Below are positions 25,521 through 37,341 of a DNA stretch of 64,000 nucleotides, in pieces; the first letter of the stretch is position 1, and every line of letters starts with the position of its first letter. The stretch is from contig QANU01057090.1 in assembly GCA_003254905.1 (NCBI GenBank), positions 661,287 to 725,286 on the forward strand. The letters run 5' to 3'. This DNA comes from Nissolia schottii. Its lineage: Eukaryota > Streptophyta > Magnoliopsida > Fabales > Fabaceae. The notes beneath the pieces were generated by a model that saw nothing but the letters and a program-made list of their open reading frames with translations, was not told the DNA's origin and searched no databases. The translations under genes and the position numbers were made by a program.

Positions 25521-27327
25521 AATTAGATTTTTAGCTCTCTATCTCTAATTTTTCCTCATTCATTGGGATGTAAATCATGTATTGTGCAGTAAATATGAGA
25601 TGATGATGAAAATGATTATGTATTATGTGTTAAAATTATGTTAATATGCATCATGAGGACTTGGTTGTCATTCAGGTTTTAGGACAACTTTAGATAACTG
25701 GAAGTTACCATCTAACACTATTAAAGATCATAAATGAACCTTAGGAAAAATGTAAGCTCTTAAGAAGGTTTAGGCCACAGTGGGCCCGATATACTTTAAA
25801 GATAAGTACATAGATATGTAATAGGAAATTCCCCCTCTCTTGGCACGTCTAAAGGATAAGCCCCTTGCTGATCCCGTCAAGTGGATTGGTTTATGAAAAA
25901 CGCAGGCCTACACCTAAGGGAATGACTACAGTCATATCTAAAAAGACAAGTCCTTAGTATAGGGTTACGAAAGTCAAATTCACCCAGAGTGTGTAAAAGT
26001 TAAGAAAAAATATCGACGTAAGGAACTTCCCCTCTCTACAACCCCTTCATGTCCAGTATCCGACAGCAAGGCGAGCACATGACAGCAAATCCTTTCAACG
26101 TCCCATATCGGGCGGCTAGGCAGGTACATTGTAACAACCCGACTTTTTCCTTCGAATTAAAATGCTATTTAAGGAAAAATTAAAAATATAATAATAAGGA
26201 AAAGGCAAGATAAAATGAATTAAAATTTAAATATTAATTTTATTTCTGTAATATTAGTTAAAAATAATTCTTTGACGATCTCGTGACGTTCGGTGACATT
26301 CGGATCGAAATTAGGGTTTTATTGTAATTTCTTTACGACTCATTGGAGTCTGTAAAATAAATGAATATGAAATTAAATGTAAGAAAATGTCATCTAAGAT
26401 TTTTAATATTAACCGGGATAATTAATAGGTCACAACGGTATGCCCGGAATATTTTTAGGACGTCCGGACATAAATAACTAATGAACTAATATGACATAAG
26501 AACACTAAGGGCAAAATTGGAATTTTTCATGGCCATGAGACAAAGAAAGAAAGCCACGGCCAGCCCTCCAAGACCGAAGCCCTCATCTCAAATTTCCTAA
26601 GTTCCATTTCTTCCAAAACTCTCAAAAACCTAAAGCTTTCCCAAAGTTCTCCAAAGTTCCATCAAGGTAAAATCATCATCCTTTGTTCTTCATCATCTTA
26701 AATCACTCTCAAATCACTTAAGGAAGCAAGCTAACATCAAGATTAGGAAGTGTCTTCAAGAGGAATTCAAGAATCAAGTTCCATAACCCTAAACTCCATA
26801 ATCTAGGGTTTATGCTTTTCTTGACAAAGAAGAGTTCAAGCAAGCCAACAAGCTTTAAGCTCATCATCATAATTCATTCTTAAGTCCCTAAGGAAGGCAA
26901 AGCAAGCATAGTTGGTAAGTTTCATCACTTGGTGAAGAACCAAGCTTCCATGGCCATATTTACCCTAATTATGTCAAGTTTTCATTCTAGGTCAAGAAAC
27001 CTTCAAGTAAGCAAGCAAGGCTTGGTTTCCTTTTCTACTAGCATCAAGAAGCTCTTGAGGAAGTGGGTAACCCTAATTCCTCATCTCTTGGATGATGGAT
27101 GAGTGTTGCATGCTTGTATGTGTATGTATGTGAAATATGAGATTATGGACATAAATGCTAGAAATGATGTTAGGACTTAGGAAGATAATTCTGAAGGGTC
27201 TTGTGACCTGGATTAGATGTGATTATGATGCTTGAATTATGTGTGAGACTCATGTAGGGTGCCATGGAAGAGAAGGGAAGAAAATGGAAGAGAATGGCAA
27301 TTCGGTTTGCATGTCTCGAGCAGGGGT

Positions 27328-27529
27328 CGCTGAGCGACGTCTCAGGCACCGCTGAGCGAGACATGGCTTACGTGGAAAGGTGAAAAGATATTTTTAAATT
27401 AAGGCGGTGGAAGAAGGCTCGAGAAAGTTTAGTCGCTGAGCGATAAGGTTGGTACCGCTGAGCGATGCAACCTTTATCGCTGAGCGCCAAGGTCCAAACC
27501 GCTGAGCGAACCTCAGTTTTCGCTGAGCG
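27328..27529. repeat. CGCTGAGCG dyads at 22-bp spacing
   Basis: Seven exact copies of CGCTGAGCG (arms CGCT/AGCG round a central G) start at 27328, 27350, 27434, 27456, 27478, 27500 and 27521. Spacings within the two groups are 22; then 22, 22, 22 and 21. The sequence between copies is not conserved, so only the dyad and its spacing repeat. Confidence 0.9.
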
Positions 27530-27831
27530 GCTTGAGACTAAGGAAAGCTGATGGTACCCTCTTGAGGCTCATAGTATGGTATTTGATGCTGTATGATGAT
27601 TGATGGCTGAATTGTATGCACGTATATGCTGTATGTTAGGAATTAAGATGGAATATGCATGTTATGGGTAAATTATGTTGAAATATGTGATATGCCATGT
27701 ACTCTGAGACACCTAGTTAAAGATATGATAATTAACTCTGAAATAAGGAAAGATGCTGAAATGAACCATAGGGAACAAGTATGCCATGCTGCAGGTACAA
27801 AATGCTGAATTACTGCTGAACTGCTGAATCA

Positions 27832-27960
27832 GGGCCAATGCCCAATACTGCTGAACTAGGGCCAATGCCCATACTGCTGAAACATGGCTATATGCCACAT
27901 ACTGAAAAGGGCTAAATGCCCCAATACTGAAATTGGCTATATGCCACATGCTGCTGAGGC
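27832..27960. repeat. About 25-bp array of five hairpin-like dyads
   Basis: Units start at 27832, 27859, 27885, 27909 and 27934. Each holds a 4-bp arm pair round a 4-5 nt AT-rich centre: GGGC/GCCC in units 1, 2 and 4, and TGGC/GCCA in units 3 and 5. The outer base of both arms therefore changes together. A short CTGCTGAA-like linker follows each dyad. Confidence 0.8.
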
Positions 27961-28399
27961 CGTGATCACGAGAGCCAGATAACAAGCCCATTTCAGTAGG
28001 TCGGATAGACATACTGAAGATGGAAGCCCGCCACAGGTGGTGTCGAGATGGCATACCTGGAGGTGTGCGGTTACCACGCCTATGCATTGTCGTACGGGGG
28101 CAAGCTTAGGTGGGGGTACAATACCAGCCCACTGTCGAGGGGTCCCTAGGGGCACACGGCAGGTGGAAGCCCACCGCAGTAAGGTCAGGACAGTGTCGGC
28201 CTATACTGAGGGTGTGAGGTTATTCCGTCATACTAGTGTCAACAGAGGACATTATTATGGTGGGAATAACACCTATGCTGTTATACTGCTGTATTCTGCT
28301 GCACTGCTGTATTCTGTTATGCTGTTAAATGCTGTTACTCTGTTACATTCTGCTGGACATGTTATGCTGCTCATTCTGTCATGGTTATGTTGATGATTC

Positions 28400-28495
28400 T
28401 GTGATATGTATTCTGCTGAATTCTGTTATGTTTATATTCTGCTGAATTCTGTTATGTCTGTATTCTGCTGAATTCTGCTATGTCTGTATTGGATG
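28400..28495. repeat. 26-bp tandem repeat ATTCTGCTGAATTCTG...
   Basis: Three units of about 26-27 bp sharing ATTCTGCTGAATTCTGNTAT, preceded from about 28280 by looser CTGCTGTATTCTG words. Each contains the inverted GAATTC. It lies in the 3' third of the solo LTR. Confidence 0.7.
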
Positions 28496-29497
28496 ATGTG
28501 ATGTTTATTCTGATGACTCGGTTATGCTGAATGTATTCTGATTACATGCCGTTATTCAATTCAATTTCTGCTGTTATGCCGTACCGTCAAGAGCACGCTC
28601 GAGACGGTTAAGTATATTCACGAACTGTTAATCAGCACGAGAATGTAGTAAGCAAGAATAGTTCCCATGTCACATGTTAATGCTGCTAAAGCCGTTCAGA
28701 TAGGCAAGATAATAAATAGTAGGCTGATTAGTATGTATGTTCACTAGAGATCTCTGAGCGGCCTGAAGTCCGACATAATCTGATGTACGACTCAGGAACT
28801 AAGGTTATTTCCACTGAGAACCTACCGTTCTCATTCCCCACTGTTTTATGACTTCAGGTACAGAAGAGGATGAATCATATTTTGAGGATGCAGAAGAGCC
28901 GCCAGATGAGCCATGAGCGGCTAGAAGATAGATAGATGGTTATGTTTTGCCAAGGGCTTACTGAGTAGCATTCCAGTAGTCCTTGTGTTTTGATGCTGTA
29001 TATGCTGGATTATGTATTTGATGTTTTGATCTATGTACATATTATGTATACAGTGATATGACTTTGTATGGTGGACCCACTGAGTGTATATTATATGTTC
29101 TATTTCTCATTATGCTATCCGCTTTGTTATTATATTTGTTTATTCCAAACGCATGGCTCTATTTTATTATTAATGTGATACAAGTACAAGTTTAAAACGG
29201 GTCCTTATTTTATGAGCAATGACTACTTTCAAAAGATAACTATGGACTAAGGTATTCCGACCAAGTAGACAACAACCTAGTGAGCTTTGTTTACTACGTA
29301 CGGGTAAACAGTTAGCTAGGGTGTTTCATACATGGTGGCAAAACCCTTCAACGTCCGATATATGACCGGAAGGCTGTTTGCTTGAGGGCAATTCCGTATG
29401 ACATAATGAGAAAGTTAAAAGATGATAAAAGGATAAAGATACTATGATAAAACAAGTTCGATTTTAAAGGGAAATGATGATAAAAGAAAATAAATAG

Positions 29498-29640
29498 GAT
29501 GTACAGTACATCGTGTGTGGACGACAATCCTAGGGTGTATACTACATCGCGTGTGGACAACGGTCTTAAGATGTACAATACATCACGTGTGGACGACGGT
29601 TCTAGGATGTACAATACATCATGTGTGGACGACGACCCTA
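29498..29640. repeat. 36-bp repeat, four units, with 15-bp dyad
   Basis: GATGTACAGTACATC or a close variant starts at 29498, 29534, 29570 and 29606, an exact 36-bp period. Each unit continues with a conserved GTGTGGAC word. It lies in the distal part of the older LTR, beyond the inserted solo LTR. The period is a multiple of three, so a 12-residue repeat appears in one open frame, but no gene context supports translation. Confidence 0.85.
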
Positions 29641-30530
29641 GAGTATATAAGGAAGCGAGACAAGCAAATGGAATAAGAAGGGACAGTCTGATAAACGGTA
29701 CAAGAAAACCTGAGAATTTTCCCATGCATAAGATATGTGTTGAATGTTACATTATGTTCAAGTGTCGAGGCACATCAAGTGAGACAGTATCACGAGATGA
29801 CCTTGCTAGTGTAAGTACGTGGGTAAGTAAAATAGTATCACGATACCCTGACAATCAGGAATAGAAAAGCACGCGAATTTATACATAGGTAAAGCAAGAG
29901 TAGAATCCCCAATCACCTAGTAATTAGATAAAGCTGCTCAAGACTAGCATAGATAACAAGTAGGAATTTTAGTATGTTATGACACCTAGAGACCCTCTGT
30001 GCGGCGAAATCATAATTGAGTAGAAAATGAATAGTGATGCCCCAAGGATTTCCACTGAGGACGCGACATTCTCATTCCCCCACTCACTTATGATTTCAGG
30101 CGAGCATGACAAATACGCCGGAGCGGAGGAGGCATCACAGGACAACTGAAGAGCCTTGGAGGCAAGAGGACCCAGGGAAGCAGCAGAACTACAGTTCAGA
30201 ACTACGCATCACAATGTTTAGGCATTTTGTATTTTGCTTGATGGATTAGTTATGCCATTAGCTATTATAAACAAAGGTGTAACTATTTCTGGACCCGTAT
30301 GTATGAATATATATTATGTTTTCTATGCGTTTGTTGTAATTGTCCATCTGGTATGCTATTAAATGCCTAAATCTTTTAGACTCTATCGCTTGCTTATATA
30401 TGTATGCTTTCTCAAACACGCATGACTAATATTTTATGATTTAATAAAGAAAGGAAAAAGTTTTCAAATTGATCCATATTTTCAATAAAAAAATATTTTT
30501 AAGCATAAATATGAGACTAGAAGCATCACA

Positions 30531-31110
30531 ACCAAAATAGTTAACAACTTGTAAGCATTGCTTACGACTGTAGCATAAGCAGCAAGCCCCATAGTTTCTT
30601 TTTTCCTCTCTGGCTATTGCGCTTGGGCCTTAAAACGTAAGAGACCCCATTTAGGACGTTTTTACTCTTTTGACCCTGCTAGTAGAAGAAATTACCAAAA
30701 TAATCCTGTTTTGAAACATATTGCAAGACTACCCCTGTTTTTGCTGAGGTGGCGGGACGAGTTGGGATTCGCCAAACACGTTGGCGAATTCAGTCAGGAT
30801 TCGCCAAAGGCGTTGGCGAATTCAGTCCAAGGCAATTTTTTTTTTTTAAAATTTGTTTAATTAAAATATAAGCAAATATTCATACATGCGTTATGTTAGC
30901 ACTATCAATATATGCGAAAATCATGCGTTCTCAGGTAAGCTAAAAAATTTCAAAAAATAATTTTGTAAAAAAGTTCGGGACGCTCTTTATCGTGCGCGGG
31001 GGGGAGAAATCCATCGATTTGGACTTCGAAGGGCCCAAACGGCTTGGCCTCATGCGCGCGAGCCCAACTCCTTGCTCAACTCTTTTTACCAATACAACAA
31101 CTCCTAAAGG
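30531..31110. other. Upstream flank of the MIF-like gene with repeat remnant
   Basis: No gene. Between about 30630 and 31060 the style (GAGACCCCATTTAGGACGTT, then a G-run at 30999-31005) suggests a decayed retroelement, but its ends were not found. It includes the two inverted repeats described separately. Confidence 0.4.
30767..30821. repeat. Two tandem 9-bp-arm inverted repeats
   Basis: ATTCGCCAA and TTGGCGAAT pair perfectly across 5-nt spacers at 30767-30789 and again at 30799-30821. The period is 32 bp, and the linker GATTC/CAGTC is also conserved. Confidence 0.85.
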
Positions 31111-31118
31111 TATATAAA
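31111..31118 (+). promoter_or_regulatory. TATA box of the MIF-like gene
   Basis: TATATAAA about 155 bp upstream of the MIF-like ATG, with a CCAATA word some 20 bp before it. Position and match fit a plant TATA promoter, giving transcription start near 31145. Placement is inference. Confidence 0.5.
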
Positions 31119-31272
31119 CACTTGAAAAGTTTGTGAGCTAACCTCATTTAGTCGACCACGTCTTTGAACGACACAAAAATAAAAGAAAAGAAGAAAATGA
31201 AGTATCACAAAACATTTTTTGTTGTGGACAGACAGAAAAGCTTATCCTTAATCTTTGGCAGTTGCAGCAGCA

Positions 31273-32230
31273 ATGCCGACGTTGAACCTCTTCACAAACG
31301 TTCCCGTGGACCCTGTGATTGCTTCCGACATTCTCAGAGACGCCACCAAAGCTGTCGCTAAAATCATCGGAAAACCCGAATCAGTTAAGCCCCCTTCTTT
31401 TACCCTCTTTCCTCGTTCAAGTTGCTCTCTCAGTGTCGTTTGTGCATTGACCACCACTTGTTTGATGAAATTACTCAGTCCCTTTTTGTTATTTTTTTTT
31501 TCTTTTTTCAGTATGTGATGATTTTGTTGAATGGGGGAGTGCCTATTGCATTTGGTGGCACCGAAGAGCCAGCTGCTTATGGAGAGCTCATCTCAATTGG
31601 GGGACTCGGTCCAAGTTTTAATGGGAAATTGAGTTCCACAATTGCTGACATCCTTCAAACCAAGCTATTCATTGATAGCTCCCGATTCTATATCAAGTTT
31701 TATGATGTTCAGGTGAATTGTTGTAAATCAATATTTGTTATCGTACTGCTCAGGCTTGTTTGAAGTATTCTTATTTGATATGAGACCATTCCCGATATTT
31801 CATATATTCTAACTTCTCTAAGCCTTAATATATGTTGAAATGGTTTGATTCTTTGAATTTAGAGTTTTCTTGTGTATCTGTTTAATTACGATGATGCTTC
31901 TTTTCAGAATGGAAGTTATCTGAGCAGTGCTTGATTCCTAAATGTTGTGTTAGCAGTACTATTCTTTGATAACAGAACACATGTTTGCTATAACTTTATC
32001 TCATTATTTGGCCCCTTATTTCCTCCATTTTTCTTTCTATAAGGATGTGCTTTGTATCATGGTGGTTGTGTCAACAATACCTATTCAAGCATCTGCCTTT
32101 TTATAAGACAAATGCTTTAGTTACTTGCAGCTTTTTGCAATCTGTGTTCAGTGCTTAAAATTTAGATCTAATTTGATTTATTTTTCCGGTGCAGCGCTCA
32201 TTCTTTGGGTTCAACGGCTCAACCTTTTGA
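31273..32230 (+). CDS. MDL1: MIF/D-dopachrome tautomerase-like protein (MDL)
   Basis: Plant homologue of macrophage migration inhibitory factor, a small trimeric tautomerase-fold protein. Three exons: 31273-31383, 31512-31712 and 32195-32230; 115 aa, exactly the family length. It begins MPTLNLFTNVPVD, so Pro-2, the residue that acts as N-terminal base after Met removal, is present. Lys-34 in GKPES matches the conserved active-site lysine. The C-terminus RSFFGFNGSTF is the plant MDL1-type ending. An in-frame ATG at 31255 would add six residues before Met-Pro and block the N-terminal proline, so 31273 is preferred. It runs towards the PRCC-like gene (convergent). In Arabidopsis the close homologue is next to CIA2. 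Confidence 0.96.
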
Positions 32231-33644
32231 TCAGACTTTCTTTCTTGTAATAGACTTATGGAACAGGGACAAATCCTGGCCAGTTAACGATTTCAATCTT
32301 GGGTTATTACAAATTCGTGAGCATGATTGTAGTTAAAGAATACACGTGATATAACAAATTCGCAAAATGTGTCCTTTTATGTCCCTCATTTTGATCTTCC
32401 AGAAATTCATGCCTTCAATTTACAATTGCTCTTCCTGTTGGAACTGAATCTTCAATTACCTTTTTAATCACTAAAGGGATGCTGAGGATTTGCAATGAAA
32501 ATGGTGCTGGCCCACAACAACTGGTGTAGCTCTGCGGATTCTCACATGCCTATTGGATCAAATGTTAGTTTTACCAACACTAATCATAAGAATGACATGA
32601 TGATTATTGCATGCTAATCTTCTAGAATAATTTCTTAGTGAAGATAAATCATCTGTGTTCCATACTACTAGTCATAAACACCGGAATAGGCAATAATTCA
32701 CTGGAGCATGAGCACCTGATCCAGTAAAAGATTCTACAGCTAGTTCGGCTGAAATGAAGATCCAAATTTGCACATTTCGGAATATGCATCCTTCCAAACT
32801 ACATCATACAGGCATGTCAATGCTTCTTGTTCTTGAAATACCCGGTCAATAACAAATACTGATAATGGCACACTTTTTTACTACACATGAAGAAGAAATT
32901 TCTTCCCACTCAAAGTATCTAAACCGTTACTTTTTCTGAGAAAAATAAAGGACTAAAGTGAAAGAAATATTAAGGGTAGACATTCTTCAATGAAGTAAAC
33001 CATTTCTTACTCTAATAACGTGCTTAGATCACGAAAAAAGAAACGTCCTTTTTTTTTGTTTGGGTGAGAAAAAAAGTGGAGAGAGAACATCACCGTGCAA
33101 CCCACATTAAAAGAACTCCTTGTCCATGACAAGAAAACTGAGAGGATAATACCATATTGTCTACAACTTTATCCATGTAATTTTTTCTTCCTATTGTTGA
33201 ATTATTATAAAAGTTATTTTTATACACTTCAATTGTATTTACTTTTGCTTTTCCTTCTCAACCAAACCAATAATAAAAGCAGGAAACGTTTCCTCCTCAT
33301 TTTATCTCCGCCCAAACAAAACATAAGGGTATAAAATATTTTTGTTTCAAAAATAATCCTACAAAGGCATCAGGAATAATTGATTGCATATATGCGCTAC
33401 TCGATGCTCATCAAAGTGCAACAAAAAAAAAATGGCTAGTTTATTCTGTCATAACGATCAAACTTGTAACTGTTCAAACTCCCACTGTCAGAACATGGTG
33501 AAAATACAATATTTGCAACGGAGAACGGGGCAAACGTATACATCTTTTGACAGGAGTGAAACACACAGCTACATATGAAAACTTCCATACTGTAATTCAC
33601 GTTTCAAAGGAAGTTCATTAAATTATAAGAAAAACGTCCTCAAA
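32231..33644. other. Convergent intergenic region between MDL and PRCC-like genes
   Basis: Contains the 3' UTRs of both genes. The open frames at 33095-33334 and 33384-33578 show no recognisable domain. Nothing else seen. Confidence 0.5.
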
Positions 33645-36409
33645 TCACCATCCATACTTCGCTTGTGTTTCAGCTTTGGTAAGCATGCCCTTTGCACGCC
33701 TCTCAGCGAGTTTCATCTCATTTTGTTTCATATCAAAGTACAATGAACCAATTTGATGCTTCCTCTTATGCAGCTTTGTGGGCTTCCCCTTTGTTGACAC
33801 AGGCTACAAGAGAAAAATTCATAAACACAATATGATGGCGGAAACATACGTTTTAGGGAATAGAAAGAAAACTACAAGAGTTGTGGATTTTATAGTTAGT
33901 TCCCACAAACAAAAATTTCGGGTTAGAGTAGTTGAGATTTGAATCTGCTAAAGACAGACACCAAACTAAGATAAATTAACCCTTCTTTTATCCATATCAC
34001 GATTAGCTTTGTTTTCTGTGTGACCAATAATAAAAATGGTTCGTGTGGATTACAATCCTTTTGAATTTCTTTAATAACTCATGTATAAAGAGAAATATAA
34101 GATAACATAAGATAACAAGGTGAGAAATGTTCTCAAAGTTAATATATATACAAAAGAAGAAAATGTGCAGTATTCGCTCCTCTCTTTTTTGTCGTTTGAC
34201 TTAATGGCTAGGAGTCTACAGAGATGCCAAAACATAAAGTCTGCACCGCTTGGCCTCCTATAGGTACTAACTCTGCAATGTTTTACACACAGCTTCCTCA
34301 AAGCTGTATCGCCATTGTGATTCTGATCAGCCTAAAGCAATAAATCAGCATTCTATATTCCAAAACTTCTCAAGCCTACCCTCCCTTCAGTCACTAAAAT
34401 ACATATCCACTAAACTGAGTCAAAATGTACTACCCAACACTCAACTGCTTCCAGGAATAACTAAGGAGCCAAAAGGGCACTACCAAATCATAATAATTAA
34501 GCATGAATTCCCTCTGCTACTCACAAATATGCAGGACACTACGTTTAAGGCCTGCTATCCGATGTGTTGTGTCCCTGACCACTACCTCAGAAACCAGTGT
34601 AATCCTCATGTGGTTTGCCTTTACATATTATCCAGCAAATAATACCCGTTCCTTTTCTGCAATGCTTAAATCTAGAGCAGGAAAAACCAAACATAAACCT
34701 TCTTCAAGTATCACTATTTCAGCTATTGCAGATGGTATTATTCATGCTACCACAGCAGTGTTATTTTGCATTTTATTTATACTCTTTAGTTTCTTTTGAA
34801 ACTTGTTATTTTAGACTGCTACAATTTATTCTAAGATTTACAATTTGTTTTGTTCCAGGCTTCAGTGCCAAGGCTTAATGGCTGCAACACGGGAGTTCAG
34901 ATTTTTCTCAATGACATAAGTTTTCATTCTACACCCCCTGATTTTTAACCACACGAACAACCCTCTATTGACTGTTTACCCGATCACCTTGTCCACTATT
35001 ATCTCATTAATCACTATTTCACGAGTGCTACACATTTAACCCTACACAGGTTGAACATATTTTCTGTGTATCCGGATTGATGAGGCTCACAAGTTATTTC
35101 AAACAATGCCATAGTTAGCCAAAGTTTCTAACTCAACCAAGACTCAAACATGTACTATATATAATCAGTGAATACCTTAGCTTTACTACCCAAGTACCAA
35201 CACAAAAAGTGGTAGCTCAATAGTTGATCACCAAGATATTTGATTCAATCAAGTCTCACAGCAACCACAATACACATATCAACAACAAAAGATGACCTAA
35301 AGTGAGAAAACAGCAAAAGCACAAGCAAACAATGGTACCTGATAAGAGGGCCCAAGAGCTAGCCCAGTTAGTTTGGCCTGATCCTCTCTCGGTCGGTTCT
35401 TGATCAACTCATCCTGCTTCACCTCAATAATTTCCGAGGGAATCTCACGCCTCCCCCTCTTCTTGGGAAACACCACCACACTGTCACCAACCCCAGACGC
35501 CTCCGGCACCGCCGCTGAGGACCCATCACCCCAATTATTCTGATACTGCCCATAATCACCACCATAACTTGCATATGCACCATCACCATTTCCATAAGCA
35601 GCAGTACCAGCAACCCCAGCCTCTGGCTGAAAACCCGCACTTAGTTCATAACCCGAACGATAATCCCCATAACTAGCACCACCTTCAACAAAATACCCTG
35701 ATACTGCATTCTGACCACTGCCATACTGGTAAACACTATAATTCTCAGGCTCATAATTCACGTATTCACCCGAATTTTGATCAACGGGAACACTGCCCTC
35801 AGGACTACCGGAATTTGACGCCGGAGCAGGTTCCGGTTCCGGCGCCTCCGTCTCGATGATGGATCTGCGGCCTGAGCCGGAGCTTGATTGGACGCCGAGG
35901 GTGGAAGAGTTACGCGGCGCCGGAATGCTGGACAAGAATGACTTCACAGTCGGAGCTTGAGTCGAAGACTCCATTTTCCTCCTTCGGTTCCGTTCTTCCT
36001 CTTGATCATCCTCGGCGTCGTCATCGTCGTCGGGCTCCGTAGGTCTAGGGATGGGGATGATAGGAGGCTTGAATTGAACAACCTTCTTGGGTTGCTGCCG
36101 TTGCTGTTGGATTTGGGATTTAGGTTTTGGGAGGGAAGAGAAAAAAGAAGAATTTTCGCCGAATTTTGACGAAGATGGCGGTGCTGGTCGGTCGTCGCCG
36201 TCGTCCTCATCGATTGCGCTAACGGGAGGTTGCTTCGGTTGTGGAAGGGATTGAAAGAGCGAAGAAGTAGTAGAAGATGATGATTTGGGTTGGGGAAGAG
36301 AGGAGGTGCTGCTTGAAGAGGACGACGTCGTTTTGGACGGAACGGCAGGTATTTGTTGTTGTTCTTCATCTTCATCGGAAGAAGCGTAGTTTGCTAGCAG
36401 AGAATCCAT
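33645..36409 (-). CDS. PRCC: PRCC-family nuclear protein
   Basis: PRCC is a conserved nuclear protein linked in animals to mRNA splicing speckles and mitotic checkpoint control; its plant role is little known. Two exons, 36409-35339 and 33803-33645, joined after ...LALGPSYQ with a 1535-bp intron; 409 aa. The N-terminus MDSLLANYASSDEDEE is followed by Ser/Pro/Gln-rich and acidic low-complexity sequence, a Gly/Tyr-rich middle (about residues 240-300), then RGRREIPSEIIEVKQDELI. Exon 2 holds the diagnostic C-terminus KLHKRKHQIGSLYFDMKQNE...LTKAETQAKYGW. The start at 36409 is chosen over an upstream in-frame ATG (36472), because it has a good context (GTGGCCATGGA) and the upstream 21 residues are not family-like. 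Confidence 0.93.
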
Positions 36410-36781
36410 GGCCACCGCTTCTCTTCCGTTATGCTCGTTGACGATGGCGAGCCCAAACCCTATTCCCTTCACACGCCCCCGCCCCCCTTTTTTTTAATTG
36501 TATATTCATATTTTTATTATTTATGTATATTCGAAATTTAAATTTATTTGTTTTTGTTGGGTTACGTTGAAGGCCTAGGCCTAGGCCCAAAAGAGAAAAA
36601 CTATGCAAAGGTACAAAATCTTCGTTACATCCAGGCCCAGAAACCCTATTCGTCAAATTTTTTTAATTTGGTTTAGAACTTTAATTTCTTTTTGGTTTAA
36701 ATATATCATAAATTATGTGGTTTTAATTCATATTGTTAGTGAGATTTTGTGATTTTAATCCTTGCAGTTTTAATTAAACGC

Positions 36782-37341
36782 GATTTTAAACAACTCTAAA
36801 AATAAAAAAACACGATTTTAATTCATATCAGGTTCGGGTTTAGTCTCGGGTCACCCAGCCCAGCCCGGCCCTCATACACTACTATACTATGCAAATCTTG
36901 TTTTCTTTCTTTCCCTTCCCATATTGTAGTGCACTATGTCTACTTCGGTGTGTAGAAAACTATTGTAGTACATTTATTATTATTTTATTATTTATGTTCC
37001 ACTAAAACTATGGAAGTGTAAGTGAGAATGCTAAAATTATAAATTTTATGTCATTTTGTTGTAGTGTTTGAAATTAATGAGTGTTTAGTTGGGAAATATA
37101 ATGTTTAGTTTGTAATTTTTTCAACTTTATTTTTTAATGGATGCTATTTTTTATTTTGAAGTTTGAGATGACTTTGACCTGTTTCGCCCCGTTTTTGACC
37201 CGGTCCAAATTCGGGTTTTAACTCGGTCCAAAGATGATCGGGTCTATCGAGTTTAGGTTCAGGTCTGGGTCCTCAAAATTAACCCGGTCTAAATCTAGGG
37301 CCGGGTTCGGGTAAAGGCCAACCCGGCTCATGAACACCCCT
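36782..37341. mobile_element. hAT-type non-autonomous element, left end lost
   Basis: Shares with the element at 37451-38107 the block from CTCTAAAAATAAA through GGTTCGGGTTTAG to the right end CATGAACACCCCTA. The left TIR and first 60-70 bp are missing, so no target duplication can be shown. GC-rich word style (CCCGGTC, CGGGTTC) in AT-rich surroundings. Confidence 0.7.

Larger units (their letters stand above)
26130..29328. mobile_element. Solo LTR (3.2 kb) of a Ty3/gypsy-type element
   Basis: Starts TGTAACAACCCGACTTTTT and ends GGGTGTTTCA (TG...CA). It is flanked on both sides by TACAT (26125-26129 and 29329-29333), a perfect 5-bp target-site duplication. There is no internal coding region, so this is a solo LTR made by recombination between the two LTRs of a full element. 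It sits inside the older related LTR, giving their relative order. Inside are several short-repeat arrays, described separately. Confidence 0.9.
23845..30530. mobile_element. Older Ty3/gypsy-type LTR, split by a second LTR
   Basis: Begins TGTAACATCTCGC, the usual TGTAACA-type start of large plant gypsy LTRs, and runs to about 30530 (TG...CA assumed; the right end is approximate). Removing the inserted LTR and one duplication leaves about 3.5 kb. It shares layout with the inserted LTR: a CGATCTCG block near the start, a CCACTGAGGA...TTCTCATTCCCC...TTCAGG block near 30050-30100, and a similar A/T-rich tail. No gag-pol interior or primer-binding site is visible on either side, so it is itself a solo or truncated LTR. 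Strand is not asserted, because no internal genes are present. Confidence 0.7.

Noticed and set aside
25221..29640. CRISPR-like reading of the regularly spaced palindromes
   Set aside because: This is a plant nuclear context with LTRs. The repeats are 9-15 bp, shorter than CRISPR repeats, and there are no cas genes.
29499..29864. 121-codon frame with a 12-residue repeat in the older LTR
   Set aside because: The repeat arises because the DNA period of 36 is divisible by three. The frame has no start context, domain or gag-like feature.
31255..31272. Upstream in-frame ATG of the MIF-like gene
   Set aside because: It would place six residues before Met-Pro and hide the N-terminal proline that the family needs free.
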